Source of the DNA: Halomonas sp. ML-15 | GTDB lineage: Bacteria; Pseudomonadota; Gammaproteobacteria; Pseudomonadales; Halomonadaceae | Direction: 5' to 3' | Assembly (NCBI RefSeq): GCF_014779595.1 | Contig: NZ_JACXZT010000015.1 | Coordinates: forward strand, 1-64,000 | Length of the DNA stretch: 64,000 nucleotides | In this document: piece by piece, positions 47,391 through 56,335 of the stretch | Position numbering within the stretch: the first letter of the stretch is position 1 | Layout of the letters: each line of letters opens with the position of its first letter | Position numbers and translations under genes: made by a program | Notes under the pieces: model-generated | What the model was told of the DNA's origin: nothing | What the model saw: the letters and a program-made list of their open reading frames with translations, nothing else | Database searches by the model: none

Positions 47391-48515
47391 ATGACCCCCC
47401 GTACTCTGCTCCCTGCGATGCTGTTGCTGGCCTTGACGCTGGCGGGATGCGGTAGCGAGCCCCCCGCCGACGAGGTGCTGCGGCCGGTGCGGACGCAACT
47501 GGTCGAGCCGGGCGCCCCGGACGCCGAACGGCGCCTGCCGGGGCGGCTCGAGGCGGGTGCCAACCGCCGCCTGAGTTTTCGCCTCGATGGCCAGCTCGAG
47601 ACCTTCGAGGTCGGCGTCGGTGAGCAGGTCGAGGCGGGCCAGCCGCTGGCGCGCCTCGATGCCACCGATATCGAACTGCAGCGCGACCAGGCCGAGGCCA
47701 GCCTGGCCGGGGCCAGGGCCGCCGCGATCAACGCCGAAGCCGAGTGGCAGCGTGCCCGGCGCCTCTACGAGGCCGGCAGCGCGCCGGCGCGCCAGCTCGA
47801 TGGTGCCCGCGCCCAGGTCGAGTCGGCCCGCGCCCAGCAGCGCAGCGCCGAGCGTCAGCTGGCGCTGGCTGAGCGGCAACTGGGCTTTGCCGAGTTGAAC
47901 GCGCCCGGCGAGTGCCGAGTGGCTCAGCGGCTGGTCGAGAGCGGGGAGAACGTCGGCGCCGGCCAGCCGGTGCTGGTGCTCGCTTGCGGCGAGGGCATGG
48001 AGGTGCGTGCGGCGCTCTCCGAGGATCTGCTCGAGCGGGTCGAGGAGGGCGATCGCGTCGAGGTGGAGCTGCCGCTGCTCGGCCTTACGCTGCCGGGGCG
48101 GGTGACCGAGATCGGCCTGCCGCTGCAGCCGCCTCAAGCGACCTGGCCGCTGCGGGTGAGCCTGGATATCGACTCCCAGGATGCCGGCGCAGCCACCCTG
48201 ACCCCGGGTATGGCCGCCGAGATTCGCCTGCCGCGTGGCGCCAACGGCAGTGACGCGCTGTGGGTGCCGATGGCCGCGGTGGGCGAAGATGACGCCGGCC
48301 ACTACGTCTATGTCGCCCATCAGGAGAGCAGCGCTGAGGCGGATGCCAATGGGAGACCCCTGGCCCGTATCGAGCGGCGCACGGTGAGCCTGGGGCGTCG
48401 GCAGGGCGAGTCGCTGGAAGTGGTCGAAGGGCTCGAAGGCGGCGAACGCCTGGTGGTCGCCGGCATGAGCCGCATCAGCGATGGTCAGCAGGTTCGCCTG
48501 GAGGCGCGGCGATGA
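47391..48515 (+). CDS. RND efflux periplasmic adaptor (membrane fusion lipoprotein)
   Basis: A 374-residue HlyD/AcrA-family adaptor joining the RND pump to the outer-membrane channel. A signal sequence ends in the lipobox LAGC (Cys20), so it should be lipid-anchored in the inner membrane. A biotinyl-lipoyl-like half occurs at GVGEQVEAGQPLARLD (about 75-90) and its partner at ESGENVGAGQPVLVL (about 183-197), separated by an alpha-hairpin. It starts 28 bases after the TolC gene, and its stop overlaps the pump gene (ATGA). Confidence 0.94.
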   Translation: MTPRTLLPAMLLLALTLAGCGSEPPADEVLRPVRTQLVEPGAPDAERRLPGRLEAGANRRLSFRLDGQLETFEVGVGEQVEAGQPLARLDATDIELQRDQAEASLAGARAAAINAEAEWQRARRLYEAGSAPARQLDGARAQVESARAQQRSAERQLALAERQLGFAELNAPGECRVAQRLVESGENVGAGQPVLVLACGEGMEVRAALSEDLLERVEEGDRVEVELPLLGLTLPGRVTEIGLPLQPPQATWPLRVSLDIDSQDAGAATLTPGMAAEIRLPRGANGSDALWVPMAAVGEDDAGHYVYVAHQESSAEADANGRPLARIERRTVSLGRRQGESLEVVEGLEGGERLVVAGMSRISDGQQVRLEARR

Positions 48516-51500
48516 GTATTACCGATGCCGCGCTGCGCTATAACCGCGTTACCGCGGTGGCGCTGCTGGTGATCTTTATCGGCGCGGTGATCAGCTACCT
48601 GGGTATTTCCCGCGCCGAGGATCCCGCGGTCACGGTACGCGTGGCACAGATCGTCACGCCGATGCCGGGGGCGACACCCGAGCGCATCGAACAGCTGGTC
48701 ACCGACCCGCTGGAAACCGCGATCATGGAGATGCCGGAACTCGACCATGTCGAGAGCACCTCGCGGGCGGGGGTGTCGATCATTCGCGTCGAGCTGCGCC
48801 CCGATGTCGACGACGTGCAGGCCGGCTGGGACAAGCTGCGGCGCAAGATCGGCGATATGCAGGGTGAGTTGCCCGATGAAGCCCATACGCCGCAGATCAA
48901 CGACGAGTTCGGCGACGTGTTCGGCATCATGCTGTCGCTGACCGGCGAGGGCTTCGCGGCGTCGGAACTCAAGGAGGTCGCCGACAAGGTCCGCGACCGG
49001 CTGCAGCAGCTGCCCGACGTGGCCAAGGTGAGCATTCACGGCCACGCCGAGGAGCGGGTCTTCCTCGACTACAACGAGGCGCGGCTGGCCGAGCTGGGCG
49101 TGTCGCCTCAGGGCCTGGGCCAGCTGCTGGCGGCGCGCAATATCGTGCTGCCCGGCGGGGCGATTCGCTCGGGCAGCGAGCGACTGGTGCTCGAGCCCAC
49201 CGGTAACTTCGAGACCCTCGAGGATATTCGCCGTGCGCTGGTGCCGCTGCCCGAGGGTGAGCTGGTGCCCCTCGGTTCGCTGGTGGAGGTCAGCCACGGC
49301 TACGCCGATCCGCCCATGACCCGCTACCACGCCAGCGGCGTGCAGGGGCTGGCGCTGGGCGTGGCGATGCGTCAGGGCGGCAATATCACCGAGCTCGGCG
49401 ATCAGGTACGTCAGCGCCTCGCCGAGATCGAGGCCGAACTGCCCCTCGGTCTGGACATCGAGGAGTTGGCCTTCCAGCCGGACCGTGTCGACGATCGCAT
49501 CAACGAGTTTCTGATCAATCTGCTGCAGGCGGTGGCGCTGGTCTGCGTGGTGATGCTGCTGTTCCTGGGGCTGCGCACCGGGCTGATCGTGGCCAGTCTG
49601 GTGCCGGCGGCGATCCTCTCTTGCATGGCCTTTATGGGGCTGTTCGACATCGGCCTCGACCAGGTGTCGCTGGGGGCGCTGATCATCGCCCTGGGGATGC
49701 TGGTCGACAACGCCATCGTCATGGTCGAGTCGATCCAGGTCTCGACCCGCGAGGGCAAGAGCGTGCGCGAGGCGGCGCTGGAGTCGGCGGCGCAGCTGCG
49801 TTTTCCGCTGCTGACCGCCTCGCTGACCACCTCGGCGGCCTTTCTGCCCCAGTTCCTGGCGGTCTCCGACGTCGGCGAGTACACCCGCTCGCTGTTTCAG
49901 GTGGTGACCATCACCCTGCTGTCGTCGTGGCTGCTGTCGCTGACCATGATCCCGCTACTGTGCGTGGCGCTGCTCAAGCCCAAACGCAACAAGGCCGATG
50001 CCAAGCAGCAGGAGACCAGTGAGGAGCCGCCTCAGGGGCGGCTGGCGCGAGCCGTCTATCCGCGCTACCGGCGCGGGCTGCTGGCGCTGCTGCGCCATCC
50101 CGTGCTGACCCTGGCTGTCGTGCTGGGGCTATTCGCCATGACCCTGCTGGGCTATGGCTACCTGCCCAAGATCTTCTTTCCCCAGGCCGAGCGCACCCTG
50201 ATCACCGTGGAGCTGCGGCTGCCCTATTCGGCCCCCATTGAGCGCACCCGTGAAGCGGTCGAGGCGGTCGAGGCCTACCTCGCCGACGAACTGTCGGCCG
50301 AGCGCGACGATCGGGGCGAGTGGAGCCGCGACGGTATCACCCACTGGGGCAGCTTTATCGGCTTTGGCGGCGAGCGCTATATCATCAATCACGCCCCGGA
50401 GCCGCCGAGCCCCGAGTACGCCTTTATGCTGCTGCAGGCCAACCGCTGGGAGGCCGTCGATCCGCTGATCGGTGAGCTGGGCGACTGGCTCAACGAGGAA
50501 TTTCCCGACCTGCGCGCCAGCGTCAAGGCCACCAGCTTCGGGCCGCCGGTCACCGTGCCCCTGGCGATTCGCCTGTCGGGCAACGACCGCGAACGGCTCA
50601 GCGACATTGCCGAGCAGGTGCGCCGCTATACCAGCGAGCAGCCGGGCACGCGCAACGTGCGCGACGACTGGGGCGACTGGGTCAAGCGGCTGCGCATCGA
50701 CGTCGATCCGGCGCGGGCGCTGCGCGCCGGGGTCACCGAGCGCGACGTGGCGCTGAGCCTGCAGTCGGCGCTGTCGGGGATCGAGGTCTCGACCTTCCGT
50801 GATGGCGACAACCTGGTGCCGATCATGCTGCGCCATGAGCGCGGCGAGCTGCGCAATGCCGATGAACTCGACGATGTGATCGTGATGCCTCAGGAGGGTG
50901 GCCAGGGCGTGCCGCTGGCTCAGGTCGCCAGCGTCGAGATGGTCTGGGGTCCGCCGCGCATCCTGCGCCGCGACCGCTACCAGACCATCTCGGTGGAGTC
51001 GGAACTGGCGCCGGGTATCACCGCCGAATCGATGGCCGCCGAATTGCGCCCCTGGCTCGATGCTCAGCAGGCCAACTGGCCGAGTGACGTCTTCTACGAG
51101 TTCGGCGGCGAAGTAGAGTCGTCGCAGATCGCCACCGCCTCGATCGGTGAGAAGCTGCCGATCGGCGCCATGGTGATTCTGGTGCTGCTGGTGATGCAGT
51201 TCAATTCGATCCGCCGGCCTCTGATCATCCTGACCACCATTCCGCTGTCGCTGATCGGGGTGGTCTTCGGTCTGATGATCACCGGCTCGCACTTCGGCAT
51301 CATGACCTTTCTCGGCGTGGTGTCCCTGGCGGGGATCGTGATCAACAACGCCATCGTGCTGATCGACCGGATCGATCTGGAGCGAAGCAAGGGGTTGGCA
51401 CCCCAGGAAGCGATCCTCGAGGCGGGCAGCCGACGCCTGCGGCCGGTGGTGATGTCGACCCTGACCACCAGCGGCGGGCTGCTGCCGCTGTGGCTGGGCG

Positions 51501-51664
51501 GCGGCCTGCTGTGGGCGCCGATGGCCATCGCCATCATTTTCGGGCTGCTGGCGGCGTCGATCATCACGCTGTGCGTGGTGCCGGTGCTCTATGCGCTGCT
51601 GATGCGGGTGCCCATCGACCGCGCCTCGACAAGCGACGCCGAGGGCGCCACTGTGTCACGCTGA
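48512..51664 (+). CDS. RND-family efflux pump inner-membrane transporter
   Basis: A 1050-residue RND transporter with the usual two repeats of six helices and large periplasmic loops. In helix 4 the AcrB Asp407-Asp408 pair reads Asp-Asn (MLVDNAIVMVE, about residues 396-406), and in helix 10 the AcrB Lys940 site is Asn (GIVINNAIVLID, about 940). The proton relay therefore differs from AcrB. Pumps of this class exist in Pseudomonas and Vibrio, but the substrate cannot be inferred. Translation is coupled to the adaptor gene. Confidence 0.94.
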   Translation: MSITDAALRYNRVTAVALLVIFIGAVISYLGISRAEDPAVTVRVAQIVTPMPGATPERIEQLVTDPLETAIMEMPELDHVESTSRAGVSIIRVELRPDVDDVQAGWDKLRRKIGDMQGELPDEAHTPQINDEFGDVFGIMLSLTGEGFAASELKEVADKVRDRLQQLPDVAKVSIHGHAEERVFLDYNEARLAELGVSPQGLGQLLAARNIVLPGGAIRSGSERLVLEPTGNFETLEDIRRALVPLPEGELVPLGSLVEVSHGYADPPMTRYHASGVQGLALGVAMRQGGNITELGDQVRQRLAEIEAELPLGLDIEELAFQPDRVDDRINEFLINLLQAVALVCVVMLLFLGLRTGLIVASLVPAAILSCMAFMGLFDIGLDQVSLGALIIALGMLVDNAIVMVESIQVSTREGKSVREAALESAAQLRFPLLTASLTTSAAFLPQFLAVSDVGEYTRSLFQVVTITLLSSWLLSLTMIPLLCVALLKPKRNKADAKQQETSEEPPQGRLARAVYPRYRRGLLALLRHPVLTLAVVLGLFAMTLLGYGYLPKIFFPQAERTLITVELRLPYSAPIERTREAVEAVEAYLADELSAERDDRGEWSRDGITHWGSFIGFGGERYIINHAPEPPSPEYAFMLLQANRWEAVDPLIGELGDWLNEEFPDLRASVKATSFGPPVTVPLAIRLSGNDRERLSDIAEQVRRYTSEQPGTRNVRDDWGDWVKRLRIDVDPARALRAGVTERDVALSLQSALSGIEVSTFRDGDNLVPIMLRHERGELRNADELDDVIVMPQEGGQGVPLAQVASVEMVWGPPRILRRDRYQTISVESELAPGITAESMAAELRPWLDAQQANWPSDVFYEFGGEVESSQIATASIGEKLPIGAMVILVLLVMQFNSIRRPLIILTTIPLSLIGVVFGLMITGSHFGIMTFLGVVSLAGIVINNAIVLIDRIDLERSKGLAPQEAILEAGSRRLRPVVMSTLTTSGGLLPLWLGGGLLWAPMAIAIIFGLLAASIITLCVVPVLYALLMRVPIDRASTSDAEGATVSR

Positions 51665-51677
51665 AGGTCATTTCCCG

Positions 51678-52166
51678 ATGAGGCAGCCGCGCGTGGAACG
51701 AGTCGCGATCCTGGTCGACGTACAGAACGTCTACTACACCACCCGTCAGGCGTTCGAGCGCCACTTCGACTATCACGCCTTCTGGGCGCGCTTTGCCGCT
51801 GGCCGCGAGGTGGCCGTCGCCAACGCCTACGCCGTGGAACGCGGCGACCCGCGCCAGCAGCAGTTCCAGGCGATCCTGCGCAGGATCGGCTTCGAGGTGA
51901 AGCTCAAGCCCTATATCCAGCGTAGCGACGGCTCGGCCAAGGGTGACTGGGACGTCGGCATTGCCCTGGACGCCATGGACGCCGCGGCCGCGGTCGATCG
52001 GCTGGTGCTGGTCTCCGGCGACGGCGACTTCGACCTGCTGGTGACGCGGATTCGCGAGCGCCATGGGATACCCGTCGAGGTGGTCGGCGTCGAACGTCTG
52101 ACCGCCGCCTCGCTGATGCGCGCCGCGAGTCACTTTGTGCCGATCGAAGGCGACTTGTTGCGCTAG
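51678..52166 (+). CDS. NYN-domain (LabA/DUF88) putative ribonuclease
   Basis: A 162-residue PIN-like NYN protein. Acidic residues that would bind Mg2+ are all present: Asp14 with Asn17 in ILVDVQN, Asp residues in KGDWDVGIALDAM (about 93-105) and SGDGDFDLL (about 117-125). The family is thought to cut or process RNA. It starts 13 bases after the RND pump gene but need not share its function. Confidence 0.9.
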   Translation: MRQPRVERVAILVDVQNVYYTTRQAFERHFDYHAFWARFAAGREVAVANAYAVERGDPRQQQFQAILRRIGFEVKLKPYIQRSDGSAKGDWDVGIALDAMDAAAAVDRLVLVSGDGDFDLLVTRIRERHGIPVEVVGVERLTAASLMRAASHFVPIEGDLLR

Positions 52167-52190
52167 CAGCACCGCTCGGAACTAACCCGT

Positions 52191-52293
52191 CGGCAGGCCT
52201 GCGAGGAGGCGCTGTAAACCCATCCCTGGGCGCTCTCGATGCCATCCATGGCATCGAAAGCTCCTCTTCGGCCTGCCCCCGGCGTTCCTCGCT
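52191..52293 (+). repeat. Left copy of an inverted dispersed repeat
   Basis: A 103-base non-coding element. Its two conserved arms are 52191-52243 (53 bases) and 52261-52293 (33 bases). Each arm occurs in inverted orientation at 53045-53096 and 52915-52947, with one indel and one substitution in the first and one substitution in the second. Between the arms is a 10-bp perfect hairpin (52236-52257) with a CC loop. Confidence 0.8.
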
Positions 52294-52410
52294 AGCGGCC
52301 TAGCATAGCTGGGAGGGCAAGATCGCCCAAATTGACTAGGCTGTAGGTGAGTCGCCACGTTGGACGCCAATCATGGCGTCCATTCACGCGAGCCACCGGA
52401 GGTGATAGCG

Positions 52411-52866
52411 ATGTCGGATCAACTGCTTTCCCCCAAGATGCTTGGCTACTGGACGCTGGATGAGCTCAGCGAGGTACCCGATGAGTCGGGCATCTACTGC
52501 GTGTTCCGTGCGGCGCAGGATCCCGAGAGCGGGGAGATGGAGGTCCAGGAACTGCTGCATGTCGGCGAGCACCGCAATGCGCGCCACGGCCTGACCTTCC
52601 ATGAAGACCATGCGACCTGGCGTGACTTCCTCCAGCAGGGCGAGGAGCTTTGGGTCAGCGTCGGCCTGTCGGGGCATATCAACCGCGAGCGGCTGGCTGC
52701 GGCGATGATCAATGCCCACAAGCCGCGCTTCAATCTGCACAGCGAGTATATCGACGACTTCCCCTTCGATCAGACCACCGTGCATCTCTACGGCAAGAAG
52801 GACAAACTGCAGTCGATCTTCACCGTCGACCGCCACGACCCGCCCCAGCAGCAAGCCGCTGTGTAG
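52411..52866 (+). CDS. GIY-YIG-like small protein, active-site Tyr replaced
   Basis: A 151-residue soluble protein with a GIY-YIG-like layout. GIY is at 27-29, a following strand ends in LLHVGE at 48-53 where the second motif is HVG instead of YIG/YVG, Arg55 follows, Glu93 sits in NRERLAAAMI and the family-type KPRFN end is at 104-108. One catalytic Tyr is therefore His50. GGAGG lies eight bases before the ATG. It is flanked by inverted repeat elements. Nuclease activity is not certain; I would call it GIY-YIG-like only. Confidence 0.6.
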   Translation: MSDQLLSPKMLGYWTLDELSEVPDESGIYCVFRAAQDPESGEMEVQELLHVGEHRNARHGLTFHEDHATWRDFLQQGEELWVSVGLSGHINRERLAAAMINAHKPRFNLHSEYIDDFPFDQTTVHLYGKKDKLQSIFTVDRHDPPQQQAAV

Positions 52867-53246
52867 GCTTGTACGGCACTGTTCCCGGCCTAGTTCGTCG
52901 CAGTTGCTCTCAGCAGCGAGGGACGCCGGGGGCAGGCCGAAGAGGAGGTGTCGATGCCAGGGGTAAGGAGCATGCTCCGAACGGGCTGGCCAAGGATGGC
53001 CAGCACTGGTCCTGCAAGCGGAGCAGGATGCGAGAGCGCAGCAGGGCATCGGGAGCGCCCAGGGATGGTTTACAGCGCCTCCTCGCAGGCCTGCCGCCGG
53101 ATGAGTCGCGAGCGATCCCGGTAACTTCACTACCTTTGTCTCTCGGGAGACAGAGCGCAATGCGAATCCTAGCCAGGGCGGGATGAACTGCGGCCCAATA
53201 GCGCGTACAATCGCGCCCCTTTGCACCATCGCACCGGGACGCCGCT
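52867..53246. other. Non-coding region holding the right repeat copy and ybiT leader
   Basis: No gene is supported here. 52915-53096 is the right, inverted copy of the dispersed repeat. The rest (53100-53246) should contain the ybiT promoter, but I could not place one with confidence. Confidence 0.5.
52915..53096 (-). repeat. Right copy of an inverted dispersed repeat, larger middle
   Basis: This copy is in inverted orientation to 52191-52293. The two conserved arms are identical apart from the changes noted there, but the middle is about 97 bases instead of 17 and shows a second hairpin, GCTGGCCA with TGGCCAGC, at about 52985-53003. Conserved ends with a variable centre fit a small mobile or structured RNA-like repeat family. 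Confidence 0.8.
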
Positions 53247-54833
53247 TTGATCTCTACCGCCAATATCACCATGCAGTTCGGGGCCAAGCCCCTGTTCGAG
53301 AACGTCTCCGTCAAGTTCGGCAAGGGCCATCGCTACGGCCTGATCGGCGCCAACGGCTGCGGCAAGTCGACCTTCATGAAGATCCTCGGCGGCGATCTCG
53401 AGCCGAGCGGTGGGCAGGTGATGGTTGACCCTGACGCGCGGCTCGGCAAGCTGCGCCAGGACCAGTTCGCCTTCGAGGAGCAGCGGGTCATCGACACCGT
53501 GATCATGGGCAATACCGAGCTATGGTCGGTAGCGGCCGAGCGCGAGCGTATCTATGCGCTGCCAGAGATGAGCGAAGCCGATGGCATGGCGGTGGCCGAT
53601 CTGGAAGTGCGCTTCGCCGAACTGGATGGCTATACCGCCGAGTCCCGCGCCGGTGAGCTGCTGATGGGGCTGGGGATACCCCTCGACGAGCATTACGGCC
53701 CGATGAGTGCGGTGGCGCCGGGCTGGAAGCTGCGTGTGCTGCTCGCCCAGGCGCTGTTCGCCGACCCTGACGTACTGCTGCTCGACGAGCCTACCAACCA
53801 CCTCGATATTGCCACCATCAGCTGGCTGGAAGGGGTGCTGACCGCCCGCGACAGCACCATGATCATCATTTCCCACGATCGCCACTTCCTGAACAGCGTC
53901 TGTACCCATATGGCCGACCTGGACTATGGCGAGATCACCCTGTTCCCCGGCAACTACGACGACTACATGACCGCCGCCACCGCCGTGCGTGAACGCATGC
54001 ACGCCGATAACGCCAAGAAGAAGGCGCAGATCGCCGAACTGCAGACCTTCGTCAGCCGCTTCTCGGCCAACGCCTCCAAGGCCAAGCAGGCCACCTCGCG
54101 GGCGCGCCAGATTGACAAGATCAAGCTCACCGACATCAAGCCGTCGAGCCGGGTCAGCCCCTTTATCCGCTTCGAGCAGAGCAAGAAGATCCATCGCAAC
54201 GCGCTCAACGTCGAGGGGCTGAGCAAGGGCTATGACGGCAAGCCGCTGTTCGACGGTATCTCGATGACCGTGGAAGCCGGCGAGCGGATTGCCATCATCG
54301 GTCCCAACGGCATCGGCAAGACCACGCTGCTCAAGACCCTGAGTGGCGAGCTGGCCCCCGACAGCGGTAGTGCGAAGTGGACCGACAGCGCCGAACTTGG
54401 CATCTTTGCCCAGGAGCACGGTGACGACTTCGCCAACCCGGCGACCCTCTACGAGTGGATGGCGCAGTGGACGGACGCCGGCGAGCAGGTGGTGCGCGGC
54501 GCGCTGGGCCGGATGCTGTTCGGCAGCGACGATATCGGCAAGTCGGTGAAAGTGCTATCCGGGGGCGAGCAGGGGCGCATGCTGTTCGGCAAGCTGTCGC
54601 TGATCAATCCCAATGTGCTGCTGATGGATGAGCCTACCAACCACCTCGATATGGAATCCATCGAGGCCCTCAACCTGGCGCTGGAGCACTACCCCGGCAC
54701 GCTGATCTTCGTCAGTCACGACCGTGAGTTCGTCTCCTCGCTGGCAACCCGGGTGCTGGATATGAGCGCCCAGGGCATCGTCGACTTCAGCGGCAGCTAC
54801 GAGGACTACCTGCGCAGCCAAGGCGTGGCATAG
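53247..54833 (+). CDS. ybiT: ABC-F family ATPase YbiT
   Basis: A 528-residue ABC-F protein with two nucleotide-binding domains and no membrane domain, thought to act on ribosomes. It matches E. coli YbiT strongly along its length, including ARQIDKIKL in the linker. Walker A motifs are GANGCGKST (about 37) and GPNGIGKTT (about 352), and Walker B plus DEPTNHLD occurs twice. The first signature motif is degenerate (VAPGWKLR instead of LSGGxxxR), as in E. coli YbiT; the second is LSGGEQGR. The start codon is TTG. Confidence 0.95.
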   Translation: MISTANITMQFGAKPLFENVSVKFGKGHRYGLIGANGCGKSTFMKILGGDLEPSGGQVMVDPDARLGKLRQDQFAFEEQRVIDTVIMGNTELWSVAAERERIYALPEMSEADGMAVADLEVRFAELDGYTAESRAGELLMGLGIPLDEHYGPMSAVAPGWKLRVLLAQALFADPDVLLLDEPTNHLDIATISWLEGVLTARDSTMIIISHDRHFLNSVCTHMADLDYGEITLFPGNYDDYMTAATAVRERMHADNAKKKAQIAELQTFVSRFSANASKAKQATSRARQIDKIKLTDIKPSSRVSPFIRFEQSKKIHRNALNVEGLSKGYDGKPLFDGISMTVEAGERIAIIGPNGIGKTTLLKTLSGELAPDSGSAKWTDSAELGIFAQEHGDDFANPATLYEWMAQWTDAGEQVVRGALGRMLFGSDDIGKSVKVLSGGEQGRMLFGKLSLINPNVLLMDEPTNHLDMESIEALNLALEHYPGTLIFVSHDREFVSSLATRVLDMSAQGIVDFSGSYEDYLRSQGVA

Positions 54834-55028
54834 TGGAGTGGCGCTCTGCCGCCAAGCCGCTAGCAGGCCCCTGGCGTGGCGGCGGCTGTTGCTGGGCCGC
54901 TATTTCAGGCAGCATCGCTCGTGCTGCGCTAGGGCGTTGAATACGGGGTGGAAAATAGGATTTGTCACAACGCGAACAATAGCGTAGAAAGCACTCATTG
55001 TACGCGTTCGACGAGAGTACCCAGTTCC

Positions 55029-55625
55029 ATGAGCCGACTCTTCAGACTGTTCGCCGTAGTGGCGATGCTGCTGATGCCTACCCTTGGTCTCAAGGCCAGC
55101 CTGATTGACAACATTGCCACCGACTTTGGCCCCCGCGATCCGTTTGAAGTCTGGGTCAAGGTCGACAACAGCGATGCCACCCTCACCGTGTATCGCGGCG
55201 ACTATGCTGTAGAGCGTATTCACGGCATATCGATCGGTCAGCGCGGCGCCTCGCGAATGCGCGTAAGGGGCGACAAGCAGACTCCGCAAGGTGAATTTCG
55301 TATCAACGGCATCAATCCGGAGAGTCGCTTCCATCTGTTCTTCAGTGTCGATTACCCGACGCCCTGGAACGCCCTGGAAGCGCTCAATGCCGGTGTAATG
55401 AGCCGAGTGGAGTACGAGGAGTACCACTATTTCCTGCGTCGCCATGGGCGTCCACCCCAGGATACCGTGCTCGGCGGCAACATCGGTTTGCACGGTATCG
55501 GCGAAGGTGACCCCGAAATTCACGGCCGCTTCGACTGGACGCTGGGCTGTGTGGCAGTCACCAATCAGGAGATCGAACGTCTCGCTGAGCTGATCGGCAT
55601 TGGCACACGGGTCGTGATCCGCTAG
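55029..55625 (+). CDS. L,D-transpeptidase (YkuD domain), short form
   Basis: A 198-residue secreted protein with a signal-like N terminus (residues about 1-22) and a YkuD domain. Catalytic-site residues are visible: His155 in LHGIGEG, His165 and Cys174 in TLGCVAVTN, the Cys nucleophile. No LysM or other wall-binding domain is present. Such enzymes make or break 3-3 links or attach lipoproteins to peptidoglycan. The ATG at 55029 starts the signal sequence; the in-frame extension to 54948 is rejected. It precedes the lipoprotein gene. Confidence 0.9.
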   Translation: MSRLFRLFAVVAMLLMPTLGLKASLIDNIATDFGPRDPFEVWVKVDNSDATLTVYRGDYAVERIHGISIGQRGASRMRVRGDKQTPQGEFRINGINPESRFHLFFSVDYPTPWNALEALNAGVMSRVEYEEYHYFLRRHGRPPQDTVLGGNIGLHGIGEGDPEIHGRFDWTLGCVAVTNQEIERLAELIGIGTRVVIR

Positions 55626-55688
55626 GCTCAAGGGTACGTTAGGATGTTGCGTGTAGACAGGAGGGGCCTGTCTATAATAAAACAGTGT

Positions 55689-55716
55689 TTGACATCACGC
55701 TTTGGCCGTCTATGAT
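55689..55716 (+). promoter_or_regulatory. Strong sigma-70 promoter of the Lpp/OprI-type gene
   Basis: TTGACA (55689-55694), a 16-base spacer and TATGAT (55711-55716) fit the consensus closely. Transcription should start near 55723, leaving a leader of about 90 bases before the ATG at 55813. Strong expression is expected for a Braun-type lipoprotein. Confidence 0.8.
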
Positions 55717-55812
55717 TGCCATCGTGACGTGCAGAAGAACCTGCGACAGCAGGACGCCTGTTGACCAGGCACAACCCAAGCTGAACCAAGGAAGTCTCTC
55801 AAGGAGAACACC

Positions 55813-56076
55813 ATGACCATTAAGAACACTCTGAAGCTTACCGCCGCTGCCGCATCTCTGGCCATTCTGGCGGGCTGTGCCTCTACCGGCGCCCTGGACG
55901 AAGTGCGCATGACCGCTGAATCCGCTCAGGCCGACGCTTCTGAAGCACTGAACGTTGCCAACCAGGCGCAGAACACTGCCAACCAAGCGCAGCGTGATGC
56001 CCAGGCCGCCCTGCAGATGTCTCGCGAAAACCGCGAAGAAATGAACCGCATGTTCGAGCGCTCCATGCAGAAGTAA
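55813..56076 (+). CDS. oprI: Braun/OprI-type alanine-zipper outer-membrane lipoprotein
   Basis: An 87-residue lipoprotein. The signal ends with lipobox LAGC, making Cys22 the lipidated residue. The mature part is an Ala-rich heptad helix (ALNVANQAQNTANQAQRD and similar) that would form a trimeric coiled coil. It ends in MQK; the C-terminal Lys is the residue used for covalent peptidoglycan linkage in Lpp. AGGAG lies seven bases before the ATG. The gene is monocistronic with a strong promoter and its own terminator-like hairpin. Confidence 0.93.
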   Translation: MTIKNTLKLTAAAASLAILAGCASTGALDEVRMTAESAQADASEALNVANQAQNTANQAQRDAQAALQMSRENREEMNRMFERSMQK

Positions 56077-56123
56077 TTCTGTCATGAGTGCCGAAAGCTA
56101 ACGCTTTCAGCATCGGTTTACCC

Positions 56124-56160
56124 GAAGCCGGCTCCCTAAAGGAGCCGGCTTCGGCGTTTG
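56124..56160 (+). terminator. Hairpin terminator after the lipoprotein gene
   Basis: A perfect 12-bp stem (GAAGCCGGCTCC with its complement) and a CTAAA loop spans 56124-56152, followed by GGCGTTTG. The T-tract is short, but stem strength and position 47 bases after the stop codon support a terminator. Confidence 0.7.
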
Positions 56161-56259
56161 TAGGGGGAAACTAAAGAGAGGGGGTAAGCGAAGAATTGTG
56201 GTGGTTCAGGTCGTCTTTTGTCGACAAGTCACCCTGGGCCCGTCGGGTAATATGGCTTG

Positions 56260-56334
56260 GCAAACGACTAGCATCCCATCGCCAATCGTTTGCACCCTGC
56301 AAATTTCGCCCGGGCCTACGGCCCGGGCTTTTTT
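56260..56334 (+). ncRNA. Candidate small RNA with terminal hairpin
   Basis: About 75 bases that hold two hairpins but no reading frame. A first stem GCAAACGA/TCGTTTGC (56260-56267 with 56286-56293) is followed by a strong 9-bp GC stem with a TAC loop (56308-56328) and TTTTTT (56329-56334). A TAATAT box at 56248-56253 would place a start at the first hairpin, but no good -35 box is seen. No plus-strand gene ends here apart from the already terminated lipoprotein gene, so the terminator is an orphan. It could alternatively be a bidirectional terminator for the adjacent minus-strand gene. Confidence 0.35.
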
Positions 56335-56335
56335 G

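Noticed and set aside
54848-54887. Imperfect GC hairpin after ybiT
   Set aside because: The stem has mismatches and there is no T-tract, so I do not call it a terminator.
54948-55028. Longer N terminus of the short L,D-transpeptidase
   Set aside because: The extension hides the signal peptide that starts at 55029 and has no ribosome binding site.
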